Shown: positions 1 to 7,707, counted from the stretch's first letter. The stretch is DNA of 14,096 nt from an uncultured Clostridia bacterium (GCA_947631585.1 CANRLY010000029.1:1-14096), one strand, 5' to 3'. Notes: generated by a model from the sequence alone, not told the origin. A program made the numbers and translations.

Positions 1-1
1 G

Positions 2-1795
2 TATACCCCTGTGAAGAAACGGTTTTCGGCGCTGGCTTCCACCCTGAAGATAAAACTGGAAAACGCCGACTATTCCCAGGTCAGAGAGGATACTCCGGAA
101 GAGTTTGAACAGCTGGCTTCCCGACTGGAAGCAAGCCTCTCCGCTTTGACGGAAGAACGCCTTGCCTGTATGCAGGAAGTCGCCGAAAAAGGCGCAGCGG
201 TAAAACAGATCACCCACCTGAAAGGTCTTAATAAAGACTTTGAACAGATCTTCAACTGCGAACACGTCAAGGTGAGAGTGGGAAAACTCCCTGCCGACAG
301 CCACGTTAAACTGAACTTCTACGATGAGACGTTCTTCTTCGTGCCTTTCGACTGGGACAGCAACTTCTGCTGGGGAATGTACTTCGTGCCGGCAACTGAA
401 AGCGAGATAGTGGACAGTATCTTCGAGTCGCTGTACTTTGAAAGGATCCATATCCCCGACTTTATCACAGGTACGCCGGAAGAAGCCCTTGAAAAACTCA
501 ACGACGATATCAACCGCCGCTCCCTCAGACTGGAACAGATAGAAGAAGCCCTCCGGCAGCTGAAAGCCGATAACGAAAAGACAATTGCCGAGGCTTACGC
601 TAAGGTCAGGTTCAGGAACGATACCTTTGAACTGAGACGGCAGGTGGCTGCTATAAACGATAAATTCTATATGAAAGGCTTCGTGCCGAAAAGAGACGCC
701 CAGCGGTTCGCAAAACTCTTCGACGATACCGAAAGCGTTTCGGTGGTGGTAAAACCCCCCGACAGCGATAACTCCGTCTCTCCGCCGACAAAGCTTCGCA
801 ATAACTGGTTCGCAAGACCTTTTGCAATGCTGGTGGAAATGTACGGCCTGCCCGGCTATAACGATATAAATCCCACTACTTTCGTGGCGATAACCTATAC
901 GCTGCTGTTCGGAATAATGTTCGGAGACCTGGGTCAGGGATTTGTAATAGTTGTCCTGGGATTTATCCTGGATAAGCTCATGAGCCGTGATATCGGCGGC
1001 ATCTTCAAACGAGTGGGACTCTCCAGTATGGTGTTCGGATTCGCCTATGGGTCGGTGTTCGGCTTCGAGGACCTGCTCGACCCGGTGTATAAACTGATGG
1101 GTCTTGCCGGCAAACCTGTGGAGGTCTTTAAGCAGACTAACTTCATTCTTTTCACCGCCGTCGGAATAGGAGTTTTCCTGATAGCGGCGTCCATGACCTT
1201 CAATATTATCCTGGGCTTCCGACAAAAGGACTACGAAAAAGCGGTGTTCGGCTCAAACGGCATCGCCGGACTGGTGTTCTATATCTCAGTGGTGGCGGCT
1301 GTGGTGCTGACAATGTTTGCCAAGATAAAAGTCATGTCGCCGGCGTTCATAATACTGCTGATAGTCATACCGCTGTTCTGTATCTTCTGCCGGTTCCCAC
1401 TGGCGTTCTTTATAAAACATAAAAAGCTCCAGCTCACCGAAGACCCGGAAGAAGCCACCGTGGGAAACTTCATCGTTGAAAACTTCTTTGAAATGTTTGA
1501 ATACCTGCTCAGTTACGTTTCAAATACCATGTCTTTCCTCAGGGTGGGCGGATTCGTCCTCTCCCACGCAGGAATGATGCTGGTGGTGATGACCCTGATG
1601 GACAGCGTCACCGCAGCGGCGCAGCCGGTGGTGATAGTCCTTGGAAACGCATTCGTAATGTGTATGGAAGGCCTTATAGTGGCTATCCAGATAATAAGGC
1701 TGGAATTTTACGAGATCTTCTCCCGCTTTTATACCGGAGAGGGCAAACCGTTCCAGCCGGTGGGAGTTCCCTCTCAGGACGAGGAGGAACAGTGA
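2..1795 (+). CDS. atpI: V/A-type ATP synthase subunit I (5' truncated by window edge)
   Basis: This is the membrane stator subunit (subunit I/a, NtpI) of the rotary V/A-type ATPase. It forms the ion half-channels against the K ring and anchors the peripheral stalk. The reading frame is open from base 2 and encodes Y-T-P before a GTG at 11. Family members carry roughly 50 further N-terminal residues, so the GTG is probably internal and the gene is cut by the window edge. The N-terminal half (about 270 residues) is soluble, with coiled-coil-like stretches. The C-terminal half has about seven hydrophobic segments, from FVAITYTLLFGIMFGDLGQG near base 880 onward. Family landmarks are MFGDLGQG, SFLRVGGFVLSHAGM (Arg codon at 1541-1543, the likely rotor-facing Arg) and the C-terminal EFYEIFSRFYTGEGKPF block. 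The stop is 96 nt before the K start codon. Identity is certain; the true start is not in the window. Confidence 0.95.
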   Translation, partial: YTPVKKRFSALASTLKIKLENADYSQVREDTPEEFEQLASRLEASLSALTEERLACMQEVAEKGAAVKQITHLKGLNKDFEQIFNCEHVKVRVGKLPADSHVKLNFYDETFFFVPFDWDSNFCWGMYFVPATESEIVDSIFESLYFERIHIPDFITGTPEEALEKLNDDINRRSLRLEQIEEALRQLKADNEKTIAEAYAKVRFRNDTFELRRQVAAINDKFYMKGFVPKRDAQRFAKLFDDTESVSVVVKPPDSDNSVSPPTKLRNNWFARPFAMLVEMYGLPGYNDINPTTFVAITYTLLFGIMFGDLGQGFVIVVLGFILDKLMSRDIGGIFKRVGLSSMVFGFAYGSVFGFEDLLDPVYKLMGLAGKPVEVFKQTNFILFTAVGIGVFLIAASMTFNIILGFRQKDYEKAVFGSNGIAGLVFYISVVAAVVLTMFAKIKVMSPAFIILLIVIPLFCIFCRFPLAFFIKHKKLQLTEDPEEATVGNFIVENFFEMFEYLLSYVSNTMSFLRVGGFVLSHAGMMLVVMTLMDSVTAAAQPVVIVLGNAFVMCMEGLIVAIQIIRLEFYEIFSRFYTGEGKPFQPVGVPSQDEEEQ

Positions 1796-1891
1796 CCCTG
1801 CTTTGTAGTCAATAGATACCGGAGCCGCCTGAAATAGGCTGACTTCGTGTAAATGTTAAATAGTCAAAAAACTTCTTTGGAGGAATCTATT

Positions 1892-2329
1892 ATGTCAAAC
1901 TATGCTATCTTTCTTGTTCCGCTGGCAGCAGTGCTTCTCATAGCCGCACCCGTAGTGCCTATGATAAAAAAAGTCAAGACCGGCAAAAGCCCCCGTGGAG
2001 CTTTCATATTTAACCTCTGCTCTTTCTTCGGACTTATGCTCGCAGCCCTTATCTTCCCTGTAGGAAATATCGCTTCCGCAGCAGCCGCCGAGGGAGTAAA
2101 GACCGTCACCACCGGAATGGGTCTTGGCTACCTTGCAGCCGCCCTTGCAGTGGGACTTTCCTGTATCGGCTCCGGAATAGCCGTTGCAGCAGGCGCACCT
2201 GCGGCTATAGGCGCTACCAGCGAGAACCCTAAGTCTTTCGTAAAATCCCTTATCTTCGTGGTGCTTGGTGAAGGTATCGCCCTCTACGGACTGCTCATCT
2301 CTATCATGATAATCTCAAACCTGGGATAA
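1892..2329 (+). CDS. atpK: V/A-type ATP synthase subunit K (proteolipid, rotor ring)
   Basis: This 145-residue proteolipid forms the membrane rotor ring (c ring, NtpK). ATG 1892 is chosen because GGAGG (1879-1883) lies 8 nt upstream; an in-frame ATG at 1853 would add 13 residues and has no such site. Four hydrophobic segments are visible, at about 3-25, 37-58, 76-106 and 117-142. The ion-carrying carboxylate is Glu127 in segment 4 (LGEGIALYG, with Tyr132 five residues on). The first hairpin has no membrane carboxylate. Residues 35-67 (a basic stretch, a hydrophobic run, then ASAAAAEG) resemble a signal peptide with a cleavage site. In an ungapped alignment with E. hirae NtpK recalled from memory, the Na+-ligand Gln110 position is Val98 here, which argues against the E. 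hirae type of Na+ site. Family identity is strong; ion specificity and any processing are inference. Confidence 0.93.
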   Translation: MSNYAIFLVPLAAVLLIAAPVVPMIKKVKTGKSPRGAFIFNLCSFFGLMLAALIFPVGNIASAAAAEGVKTVTTGMGLGYLAAALAVGLSCIGSGIAVAAGAPAAIGATSENPKSFVKSLIFVVLGEGIALYGLLISIMIISNLG

Positions 2330-2348
2330 GCTCTGGGAGGTATCAGCC

Positions 2349-2657
2349 GTGAAATTCTTTCTGCTCAGCGACAATATAGATACCCAGATGGGAATGAGAC
2401 TGGCAGGAGTCGACGGAGTAGTGGTGCATACCGAGGAGGAAGTCAAGGAAGCCCTCAGCAAAGCGGTCAGCGACCCTGAAGTGGGCATAGTCCTTATGAC
2501 TAAAAAACTTATCGACTTGTGTAAGAGCACGGTCTATGAACTGAAACTCACCTGCGACCGCCCTCTTATAGTCGAGATACCCGACAGACACGCCACCTCA
2601 AAGATCTCGGATACCATATCTGAGTATGTAAAAGAGGCTGTGGGCATAAAGCTCTGA
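2349..2657 (+). CDS. atpF: V/A-type ATP synthase subunit F
   Basis: This 102-residue soluble subunit (called NtpG in E. hirae) sits on the central stalk with subunit D and takes part in coupling rotation to catalysis. The start is GTG 2349, with GGGAGG (2335-2340) 8 nt upstream. The N-terminal strand MKFFLLSDNIDTQMGMRLAGVDG matches the family start, where subunit F begins with a beta strand followed by a 'gfrLaGv' turn. EEEVKEAL, VGIVLMT and RPLIVEIPDRH complete the Rossmann-like alpha/beta pattern. Length is normal for the family (about 100 residues). The gene starts 19 nt after the K stop codon and is followed 22 nt later by subunit E. Placing F directly after K and before E is one of the known orders for clostridial operons. 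Confidence 0.93.
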   Translation: MKFFLLSDNIDTQMGMRLAGVDGVVVHTEEEVKEALSKAVSDPEVGIVLMTKKLIDLCKSTVYELKLTCDRPLIVEIPDRHATSKISDTISEYVKEAVGIKL

Positions 2658-2679
2658 GCCTGAGAAAGGAATGATCGCC

Positions 2680-3273
2680 GTGACCGAAGAAGCCGTAAAG
2701 CTCAGAAGGTTCAGTTCGGCAGTCAACGAGGTTGCCGAAAAACAGGTGGAAGAGATAATCTCCGAAGCCAGAAAAATACACGATGAAAAAGTTGCCGAAG
2801 CCGAAAGACAGGGCGAACAGCTCATGGAAGAAAAGGTGAGAACAGGCTCGGCAGTGATAAAGAATAAATACGTCAGGATAACCGCCGCCGAAGAACTTGA
2901 ATCAAAAAGACGGCTGCTCAGACATAGAGAAGCCCTGGCGGATAAGGTCTTTGAAAATATCGCCGGAAAACTGGCTGCTTTCCGCAAAAGCCCGGAGTAT
3001 AAGGACTACCTGCTGAAACTGGCTGATGAAGTAAGACCGCAGCTTAAAGATGGCGGCGTTATCTGCCTTTCGCCGGAAGATAAGATCTATGAAGCCGCCA
3101 TACTGGAACGCCTTGGCAGCGGCTTTTCCGCCCAGACCAGAAAGTCCATAAAAATGGGCGGTCTGTGCGCTGTTTCAGCAAACGGCAGCACAATGCTCGA
3201 TAAAACTATCGACTGCGCATTTCAGGATCAGCAGGAACTTTTCAGGAAAGATCCCGCACTTAAACTGATCTGA
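2680..3273 (+). CDS. atpE: V/A-type ATP synthase subunit E (peripheral stalk)
   Basis: Subunit E forms the peripheral stator stalk, linking the A3B3 head to membrane subunit I. GTG 2680 is preferred over the in-frame ATG at 2671, because the only Shine-Dalgarno-like AAGGA (2666-2670) abuts that ATG with no spacing but lies 9 nt from the GTG. This gives 197 residues, normal for the family. Residues about 5-100 are a charged Glu/Lys/Ala-rich helix without prolines (VEEIISEARKIHDEKVAEAE and onward), expected for the stalk coiled coil. The C-terminal part (about 105-197) is the globular head-binding domain, with the family pattern VRPQLKDGGVICLSPEDK, MGGLCAVSANGSTMLDKTID and a terminal block ending in ALKLI. 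It ends 27 nt before the subunit A start. Identity rests on architecture, context and the C-terminal motif. Confidence 0.9.
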   Translation: MTEEAVKLRRFSSAVNEVAEKQVEEIISEARKIHDEKVAEAERQGEQLMEEKVRTGSAVIKNKYVRITAAEELESKRRLLRHREALADKVFENIAGKLAAFRKSPEYKDYLLKLADEVRPQLKDGGVICLSPEDKIYEAAILERLGSGFSAQTRKSIKMGGLCAVSANGSTMLDKTIDCAFQDQQELFRKDPALKLI

Positions 3274-3300
3274 TAAATCCACCTATGGAGGCGAACTGGA

Positions 3301-5049
3301 TTGAATACCATATATTCGGTAAACGGACCTGTTGTAAAGGTCAGAAATACCCGGGATTTTTCCATGCTGGAAACAGTTTACGCAGGAAAGAAACGACTTA
3401 TCGGGGAAGTTATCGGCATAACTGAAGAATTTACTACCGTTCAGGTCTATGAGGGAACTTCCGGACTTATGCCCGGCGAACCTATAGAACCTGCCGGAAC
3501 GCCTATGTCCGCCCTGCTGGGGCCCGGCATACTTTCAAATATTTTCGACGGCATCGAACGCCCCCTTAAAAGACTGGAACAGATAAGCGGTGCGTTCATA
3601 AACGACGGCTCAGACGTAAGCCCCCTGGATACCGAAAGGGAGTTTGACGTGACGGTGACCGTCAGACCCGGCGATACCCTGGAAGCAGGTCAGATATACG
3701 CCACCTGCCCGGAAACTCCCCTTATCACACATAAATGTATGCTCTCCCCCCTCAGTAAAGGCGGAGAAGTCATCACCGCCGCCGCAAACGGCAGGTATAA
3801 GATAAACGATACCGTGGTAACTATCCGCAATAAAGACGGCGAGACCGAGGAACTTACCCTCTGCCAGAGATGGCCTATCAGAACTCCCCGTCCGGCTGCG
3901 GAAAGACTTCCTATAAACAGACCCCTTATCACAGGTCAAAGAATAGTAGATACTATCCTCCCTGTGGCAAAAGGCGGTACGGCGGCAATACCCGGCGGCT
4001 TCGGCACAGGCAAGACCATGACCCAGCACCAGCTGGCAAAATGGTGCGATGCGGATATAATCGTCTATATCGGCTGCGGCGAAAGAGGCAACGAGATGAC
4101 TCAGGTGCTGGAGGAGTTCTCCCAGCTCATCGACCCTAAGACCGACCGCCCTCTGACAGACAGAACTGTCCTTATCGCAAATACTTCAAATATGCCTGTG
4201 GCAGCAAGAGAAGCTTCTATCTATACCGGAATAACCCTTGCGGAATACTACCGTGATATGGGCTACCATATAGCTATCATGGCGGACTCCACCTCCAGAT
4301 GGGCAGAAGCCCTCAGAGAGATCTCCGGCAGACTTGAGGAAATGCCGGCGGAAGAAGGCTTTCCGGCTTACCTGCCATCCAGACTTTCGGAATTTTACGA
4401 AAGAGCTGGCTATGTGAGGACTCTTGGCGGAAGCGAAGGTTCGGTAACTATAATCGGAGCGGTCTCCCCACAGGGAAGCGACTTCTCAGAACCTGTCACC
4501 CAGAATACCAAACGTTTCGTAAGATGCTTCTGGGCGCTGGATAAATCCCTTGCCTATGCAAGACATTATCCGGCTATCAACTGGAACCAGAGCTATTCGG
4601 AATATGTTGAGGACCTGGCGGATTATTATAAAGAAAACGTAAGAGACGACTTTATGGAGGTCAGACAGGAGATCTCCAATATCCTGGTGGAAGAAAATAC
4701 CCTGATGGAGATAGTCAAGCTGATGGGTACCGACGTCCTGCCGGACGACCAGAAACTTCTTATCGAGACCGCAAGGATCGTCAGAGTGGGCTTTTTGCAG
4801 CAAAACGCCTACCATAAGGACGACACCTACGTCCCCCTGGAAAAACAGTACCTTATGATGAAGGCTATCCTCACCCTCTACTCGGAAGCAAAACAAGCCG
4901 TTTCCAGAGGGGTGGGAATGAATACCATCATGGCAACGGGACTTTTCGAGAAGCTGGTAAAAATGAAGTACGATATCCCCAACGACCGGCTGGAAATGTT
5001 CGATGACTACGAAAAAGAGATAAAGTCGGTCATGAGCGCACTGGCGTGA
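3301..5049 (+). CDS. atpA: V/A-type ATP synthase catalytic subunit A
   Basis: This is the catalytic nucleotide-binding subunit of the A3B3 head (582 residues, usual family length about 580-600). The start is TTG 3301, supported by GGAGG (3287-3291) 9 nt upstream; no ATG is suitably placed. The N-terminal beta barrel (1-70) is followed by the A-type-specific insertion (about 100-190), which subunit B lacks. The P-loop GGFGTGKT is at 232-239, the catalytic Glu region GERGNE at 260-265 and the Walker B Asp at 329 (IMADSTSRW). LEEMPAEEGFPAYLPSRLSEFYERAGYV follows, diagnostic for this family. The C-terminal helical domain begins about residue 430. All expected catalytic elements are intact, so the enzyme should be active. 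The sequence alone cannot say whether it makes or consumes ATP in the cell. Confidence 0.98.
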   Translation: MNTIYSVNGPVVKVRNTRDFSMLETVYAGKKRLIGEVIGITEEFTTVQVYEGTSGLMPGEPIEPAGTPMSALLGPGILSNIFDGIERPLKRLEQISGAFINDGSDVSPLDTEREFDVTVTVRPGDTLEAGQIYATCPETPLITHKCMLSPLSKGGEVITAAANGRYKINDTVVTIRNKDGETEELTLCQRWPIRTPRPAAERLPINRPLITGQRIVDTILPVAKGGTAAIPGGFGTGKTMTQHQLAKWCDADIIVYIGCGERGNEMTQVLEEFSQLIDPKTDRPLTDRTVLIANTSNMPVAAREASIYTGITLAEYYRDMGYHIAIMADSTSRWAEALREISGRLEEMPAEEGFPAYLPSRLSEFYERAGYVRTLGGSEGSVTIIGAVSPQGSDFSEPVTQNTKRFVRCFWALDKSLAYARHYPAINWNQSYSEYVEDLADYYKENVRDDFMEVRQEISNILVEENTLMEIVKLMGTDVLPDDQKLLIETARIVRVGFLQQNAYHKDDTYVPLEKQYLMMKAILTLYSEAKQAVSRGVGMNTIMATGLFEKLVKMKYDIPNDRLEMFDDYEKEIKSVMSALA

Positions 5050-5082
5050 CGGATCAGACTATTTGCTAAGGAGGCTTTTTGC

Positions 5083-6486
5083 GTGTCAGTAAAATATATA
5101 GGACTCAGCGAGATAAACGGTCCTCTGGTCGCACTTGAAAACGTCAGCGGAGTGGGCTACGACGAGATGGCAAAGATCAAACTCAGCGACGGCAGCGAAA
5201 GACTTGCCAGAGTGGTGGAGCTTTCGGGAGATAAAGCGGTGCTCCAGGTGTTCGAGGGAACAAAAGGACTTTCCCTTACCAATACGGAGATACGCTTCGA
5301 GGGCAAACCCATGGAACTGCCCCTTTCCCCGGAGATATTGGGACGTATCTTCAGCGGCGCAGGCAGACCTATAGACGGACTGGGCGAGATCTACCCCGAA
5401 AAGACCGCCGATATAAACGGCAAGCCCCTTAACCCGGTGTCAAGGACTTACCCCAGAAACTATATTAATACGGGCATTTCTTCCATAGACGCTCTTACCA
5501 CGCTGATAAGAGGTCAGAAACTGCCTATCTTCTCCGGCTCAGGACTTTCCCATAACAAACTGGCAGTCCAGATAGTAAGACAAGCTAAGATAGCCGATAA
5601 AAACGGCGAGGACTTCGCAGTGGTGTTCGGCGCAATGGGCGTTAAAAACGACGTGGCAGACTACTTTAAACGCTGCTTCGAGGAGACCGGCGTTCTTAAA
5701 AAGGTAGTAATGTTCTTAAACCTTTCAAACGACCCTATCATCGAAAGGATACTCACCCCCAGATGTGCGCTCACTGCGGCGGAATATCTGGCGTTTGAGC
5801 ATAATATGCATATATTGGTAATTCTTACGGATATGACCTCTTATGCGGAAGCCCTCAGAGAATTTTCTTCCTCAAAAGGCGAAATACCTGGAAGAAAAGG
5901 CTACCCCGGCTACCTTTATTCCGACCTGGCTTCCCTTTATGAAAGAGCGGGAATTATAGAAGGCTCCAGCGGCTCGGTAACTCAGATACCGATCCTGACA
6001 ATGCCCAACGACGATATAACCCACCCTGTTCCCGACCTTACCGGGTATATCACCGAGGGACAGATAGTTCTCGACAGAAACCTTGACTCTACCGGTATCT
6101 ATCCGCCGGTGTCGGTGCTGCCAAGCCTTTCAAGACTTATGAAAGACGGTATCGGCGAGGGCTATACAAGAGAGGACCACCAGATGGTGGCAAACCAGCT
6201 CTTTGCCGCATACGCCAAAGTTCAGGACGCAAGAGCGCTGGCTTCGGTAATAGGCGAGGAGGAGCTTTCCGAGAGCGATAAAGCGTATATCCGCTTCGGC
6301 GTGCTGTTTGAGAATAAATTCCTTAAACAGGGCTTCGATGAGAACCGTACCATAGAACAGACCCTTGACCTGGGCTGGGCGCTGCTGTCGACCCTTCCCA
6401 AGGCGGAACTTGACAGAGTGGACGAGGAACACCTGGAGAAGTATTACAGCGCAGAAAAGGCGAAAGATATATTTGGTGAAGAGTGA
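5083..6486 (+). CDS. atpB: V/A-type ATP synthase regulatory subunit B
   Basis: This is the non-catalytic subunit of the A3B3 head (467 residues, family usual about 455-470). It starts at GTG 5083 with AAGGAGG (5068-5074) 8 nt upstream, 33 nt after the subunit A stop. The degenerate P-loop reads SGSGLSHNKLA (151-161), lacking the GKT of the catalytic subunit, exactly as expected for B. Other landmarks are VVFGAMGVKNDVADYF, LTDMTSYAEALREFSS, GRKGYPGYLYSDLASLYERAG and ITHPVPDLTGYITEGQIVLDR. The last segment carries the Arg-containing interface that completes the catalytic site of A. The stop codon TGA (6484-6486) overlaps the start region of the next small gene (TGATG), suggesting translational coupling. 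Identity is certain. Confidence 0.98.
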   Translation: MSVKYIGLSEINGPLVALENVSGVGYDEMAKIKLSDGSERLARVVELSGDKAVLQVFEGTKGLSLTNTEIRFEGKPMELPLSPEILGRIFSGAGRPIDGLGEIYPEKTADINGKPLNPVSRTYPRNYINTGISSIDALTTLIRGQKLPIFSGSGLSHNKLAVQIVRQAKIADKNGEDFAVVFGAMGVKNDVADYFKRCFEETGVLKKVVMFLNLSNDPIIERILTPRCALTAAEYLAFEHNMHILVILTDMTSYAEALREFSSSKGEIPGRKGYPGYLYSDLASLYERAGIIEGSSGSVTQIPILTMPNDDITHPVPDLTGYITEGQIVLDRNLDSTGIYPPVSVLPSLSRLMKDGIGEGYTREDHQMVANQLFAAYAKVQDARALASVIGEEELSESDKAYIRFGVLFENKFLKQGFDENRTIEQTLDLGWALLSTLPKAELDRVDEEHLEKYYSAEKAKDIFGEE

Positions 6487-6695
6487 TGGAACATTGGTGG
6501 CTCATGATACCGGCAGCGGCGCTGATAGCGCTCTACTACGGTACAAACAAAATGCTCCAGAAAGGCATGAAAAGCGGCAGCAGCAAAAAGGCAAAGACCA
6601 GCAGACTGGTGTGCGTATTGCTGATGCTGTTTTCGGTCGCCTGCGCAGTGGCGCTGTTCCTGGTGTGGATAAAGATGATGCACCGGGGCGGCTGA
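6486..6695 (+). CDS. Small two-helix membrane protein of unknown function inside the ATPase operon
   Basis: I do not recognise this product. It lies between subunits B and D and encodes 69 residues from ATG 6486 (70 from GTG 6483). The ATG overlaps the B stop codon in a TGATG arrangement, a common sign of translational coupling. The protein begins MEHWWLMIPAAALIALYYG, a first hydrophobic helix (about 4-18). A basic loop, KGMKSGSSKKAKTSR, follows, then a second helix (about 42-64, LVCVLLMLFSVACAVALFLVW), ending KMMHRGG. By the positive-inside rule the loop is cytoplasmic and both ends are outside. There is no signal peptide and no acidic residue in the helices. It could be an assembly factor or accessory subunit of the rotary motor, or simply a passenger gene. 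The reading frame looks real because of position, coupling and hydrophobic pattern, but function is unknown. Confidence 0.65.
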   Translation: MEHWWLMIPAAALIALYYGTNKMLQKGMKSGSSKKAKTSRLVCVLLMLFSVACAVALFLVWIKMMHRGG

Positions 6696-6729
6696 ATTTT
6701 GAGAATTTTGAGAATTTTAAGAATTTAAA
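6694..6729 (+). repeat. Four tandem 9-nt units in the B/x-D intergenic gap
   Basis: Units read GAATTTTGA (6694-6702), GAATTTTGA (6703-6711), GAATTTTAA (6712-6720) and GAATTTAAA (6721-6729). The array begins within the stop codon of the small membrane protein gene and ends just before the subunit D ribosome binding site. It makes the D leader very AT-rich and poorly structured. Seen directly; any role in tuning D translation is inference. Confidence 0.8.
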
Positions 6730-6746
6730 GATAGGAGGAAAGCCCC

Positions 6747-7391
6747 GTGGCAGAACAGGTATTCGCAACAAAGGGAAACCTGATGAATTCAAAGAAAGCC
6801 CTTGCTCTTGCAACACTGGGCTATGATCTTCTTGACAGAAAGAGGAATATCCTCATAAGAGAAATGATGTCGCTGATAGACAGGGCAAAGGAACTGAGGG
6901 GTTCTATCGAGGACACCTATAAGGAAGCGTATTCTTCGCTGCAAATGGCAAACATCACCATGGGAGTCATCTCATCGTACTGCCAGAGCGTTCCCATAGA
7001 GGACAGCGTCAAGATCACCAGCCGCAGCGTAATGGGAGTCGAGCTGCCGAAAGTTACCGCCGAGAAGAAGCCGCTGAAGATAACCTACGGTTTTTCCCAG
7101 ACAAATTCCCAACTGGACAAAGCGTATATTTCCTTTGCCAAAGCCAAAGAGATAACGATACTTCTTGCGGAAGTGGAGAACAGCATATACCGTCTGGCGA
7201 TCGCCATAAAAAAGACCCAGCGCAGGGCGAACGCACTAAAGAATATAATTATCCCCAGGCACAACGAGATAGTGAAGTATATAACCAACTCGCTGGAAGA
7301 GAAAGAACGTGAGGAATTTTCACGGCTGAAGGTTATAAAGGCGCAGAAGCTCAGAGCGCAGACCAAGCCGACCCTCCCGAAAGAAAAGTAA
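6747..7391 (+). CDS. atpD: V/A-type ATP synthase subunit D (central stalk rotor shaft)
   Basis: Subunit D is the central rotor shaft that turns within the A3B3 head (the counterpart of F-type gamma). It starts at GTG 6747 with AGGAGG (6733-6738) 8 nt upstream and has 214 residues, typical of the family. The N-terminal block FATKGNLMNSKKALALATLGYDLLDRKRNILIREM is the family hallmark. Two long helices, about 10-75 and 125-200, form the antiparallel coiled coil. The C-terminal helix includes the conserved TQRRANALKNIIIPRHNEIVKYI (about 155-177) and then a basic tail. A short beta region (about 85-120, SVMGVELPKV) sits between the helices. It is the last gene of the operon, and a weak terminator follows directly after the stop codon. 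Confidence 0.96.
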   Translation: MAEQVFATKGNLMNSKKALALATLGYDLLDRKRNILIREMMSLIDRAKELRGSIEDTYKEAYSSLQMANITMGVISSYCQSVPIEDSVKITSRSVMGVELPKVTAEKKPLKITYGFSQTNSQLDKAYISFAKAKEITILLAEVENSIYRLAIAIKKTQRRANALKNIIIPRHNEIVKYITNSLEEKEREEFSRLKVIKAQKLRAQTKPTLPKEK

Positions 7392-7394
7392 TCA

Positions 7395-7426
7395 GCCGCC
7401 GCATCAGCAGCGGCTATTCTCTTTTA
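7395..7426 (+). terminator. Probable weak intrinsic terminator of the ATPase operon
   Basis: AGCCGC (7395-7400) pairs with GCGGCT (7411-7416). The stem extends by GC/GC past one mismatch around an ATCA loop. ATTCTCTTTT follows, a broken T tract. It starts three bases after the subunit D stop codon. Placement supports a terminator; the poor U tract makes it leaky on paper. Confidence 0.55.
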
Positions 7427-7646
7427 GAGGCAAGAAATCCAGAAGCAAGAGGCAAGAAGCCCCAGCTAGAAGCAAGAAATCTAGAGGCAAGAAGCAAGAA
7501 CGCCCAGCCTTGCGGCTTGGATAATCCCCCTACCCCTACGGCTAACGCCGTTTTCCCCTCCCCCATCGGGGGAGGGGTTCACCGGGCGGCTACCGCCGCC
7601 CGAACTCTAACCTCTAACCTCTAACCTCTCACCTCTTACCTCTAAT
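7426..7646. repeat. Composite intergenic repeat with heptamer arms and four hairpins
   Basis: The left arm (about 7426-7500) is a run of imperfect AGAGGCA/AGAAGCA heptamers separated by ATCC, ATCT or GCC. The centre has four hairpins: 7504-7520; ACGGC/GCCGT (7538-7551) followed by TTTT; a perfect 10-bp stem CCCCTCCCCC/GGGGGAGGGG (7555-7577); and a perfect 8-bp stem CGGGCGGC/GCCGCCCG (7583-7602). The right arm is six heptamers of CTCTAAC or close variants (7605-7646). On the other strand the right arm reads as GTTAGAG repeats, so the arms are rough inverted relatives. The layout resembles an extragenic repeat (REP- or MITE-like); no transposase is present. No target-site duplication was identified. 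Confidence 0.7.
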
Positions 7647-7707
7647 AGCTTTTCCAGCGGTTTCAAAAAAAGGTAAATAAAAAACCCTCACTTTTTGCAA
7701 AAAACAG

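Noticed and set aside
1853..1891. Upstream in-frame ATG for subunit K
   Set aside because: It adds 13 polar residues before the normal family start and has no ribosome site; ATG 1892 has GGAGG at ideal spacing.
7426..7646. CRISPR array
   Set aside because: Repeat units are only 7 nt and directly adjacent, with no spacers and no cas genes nearby.
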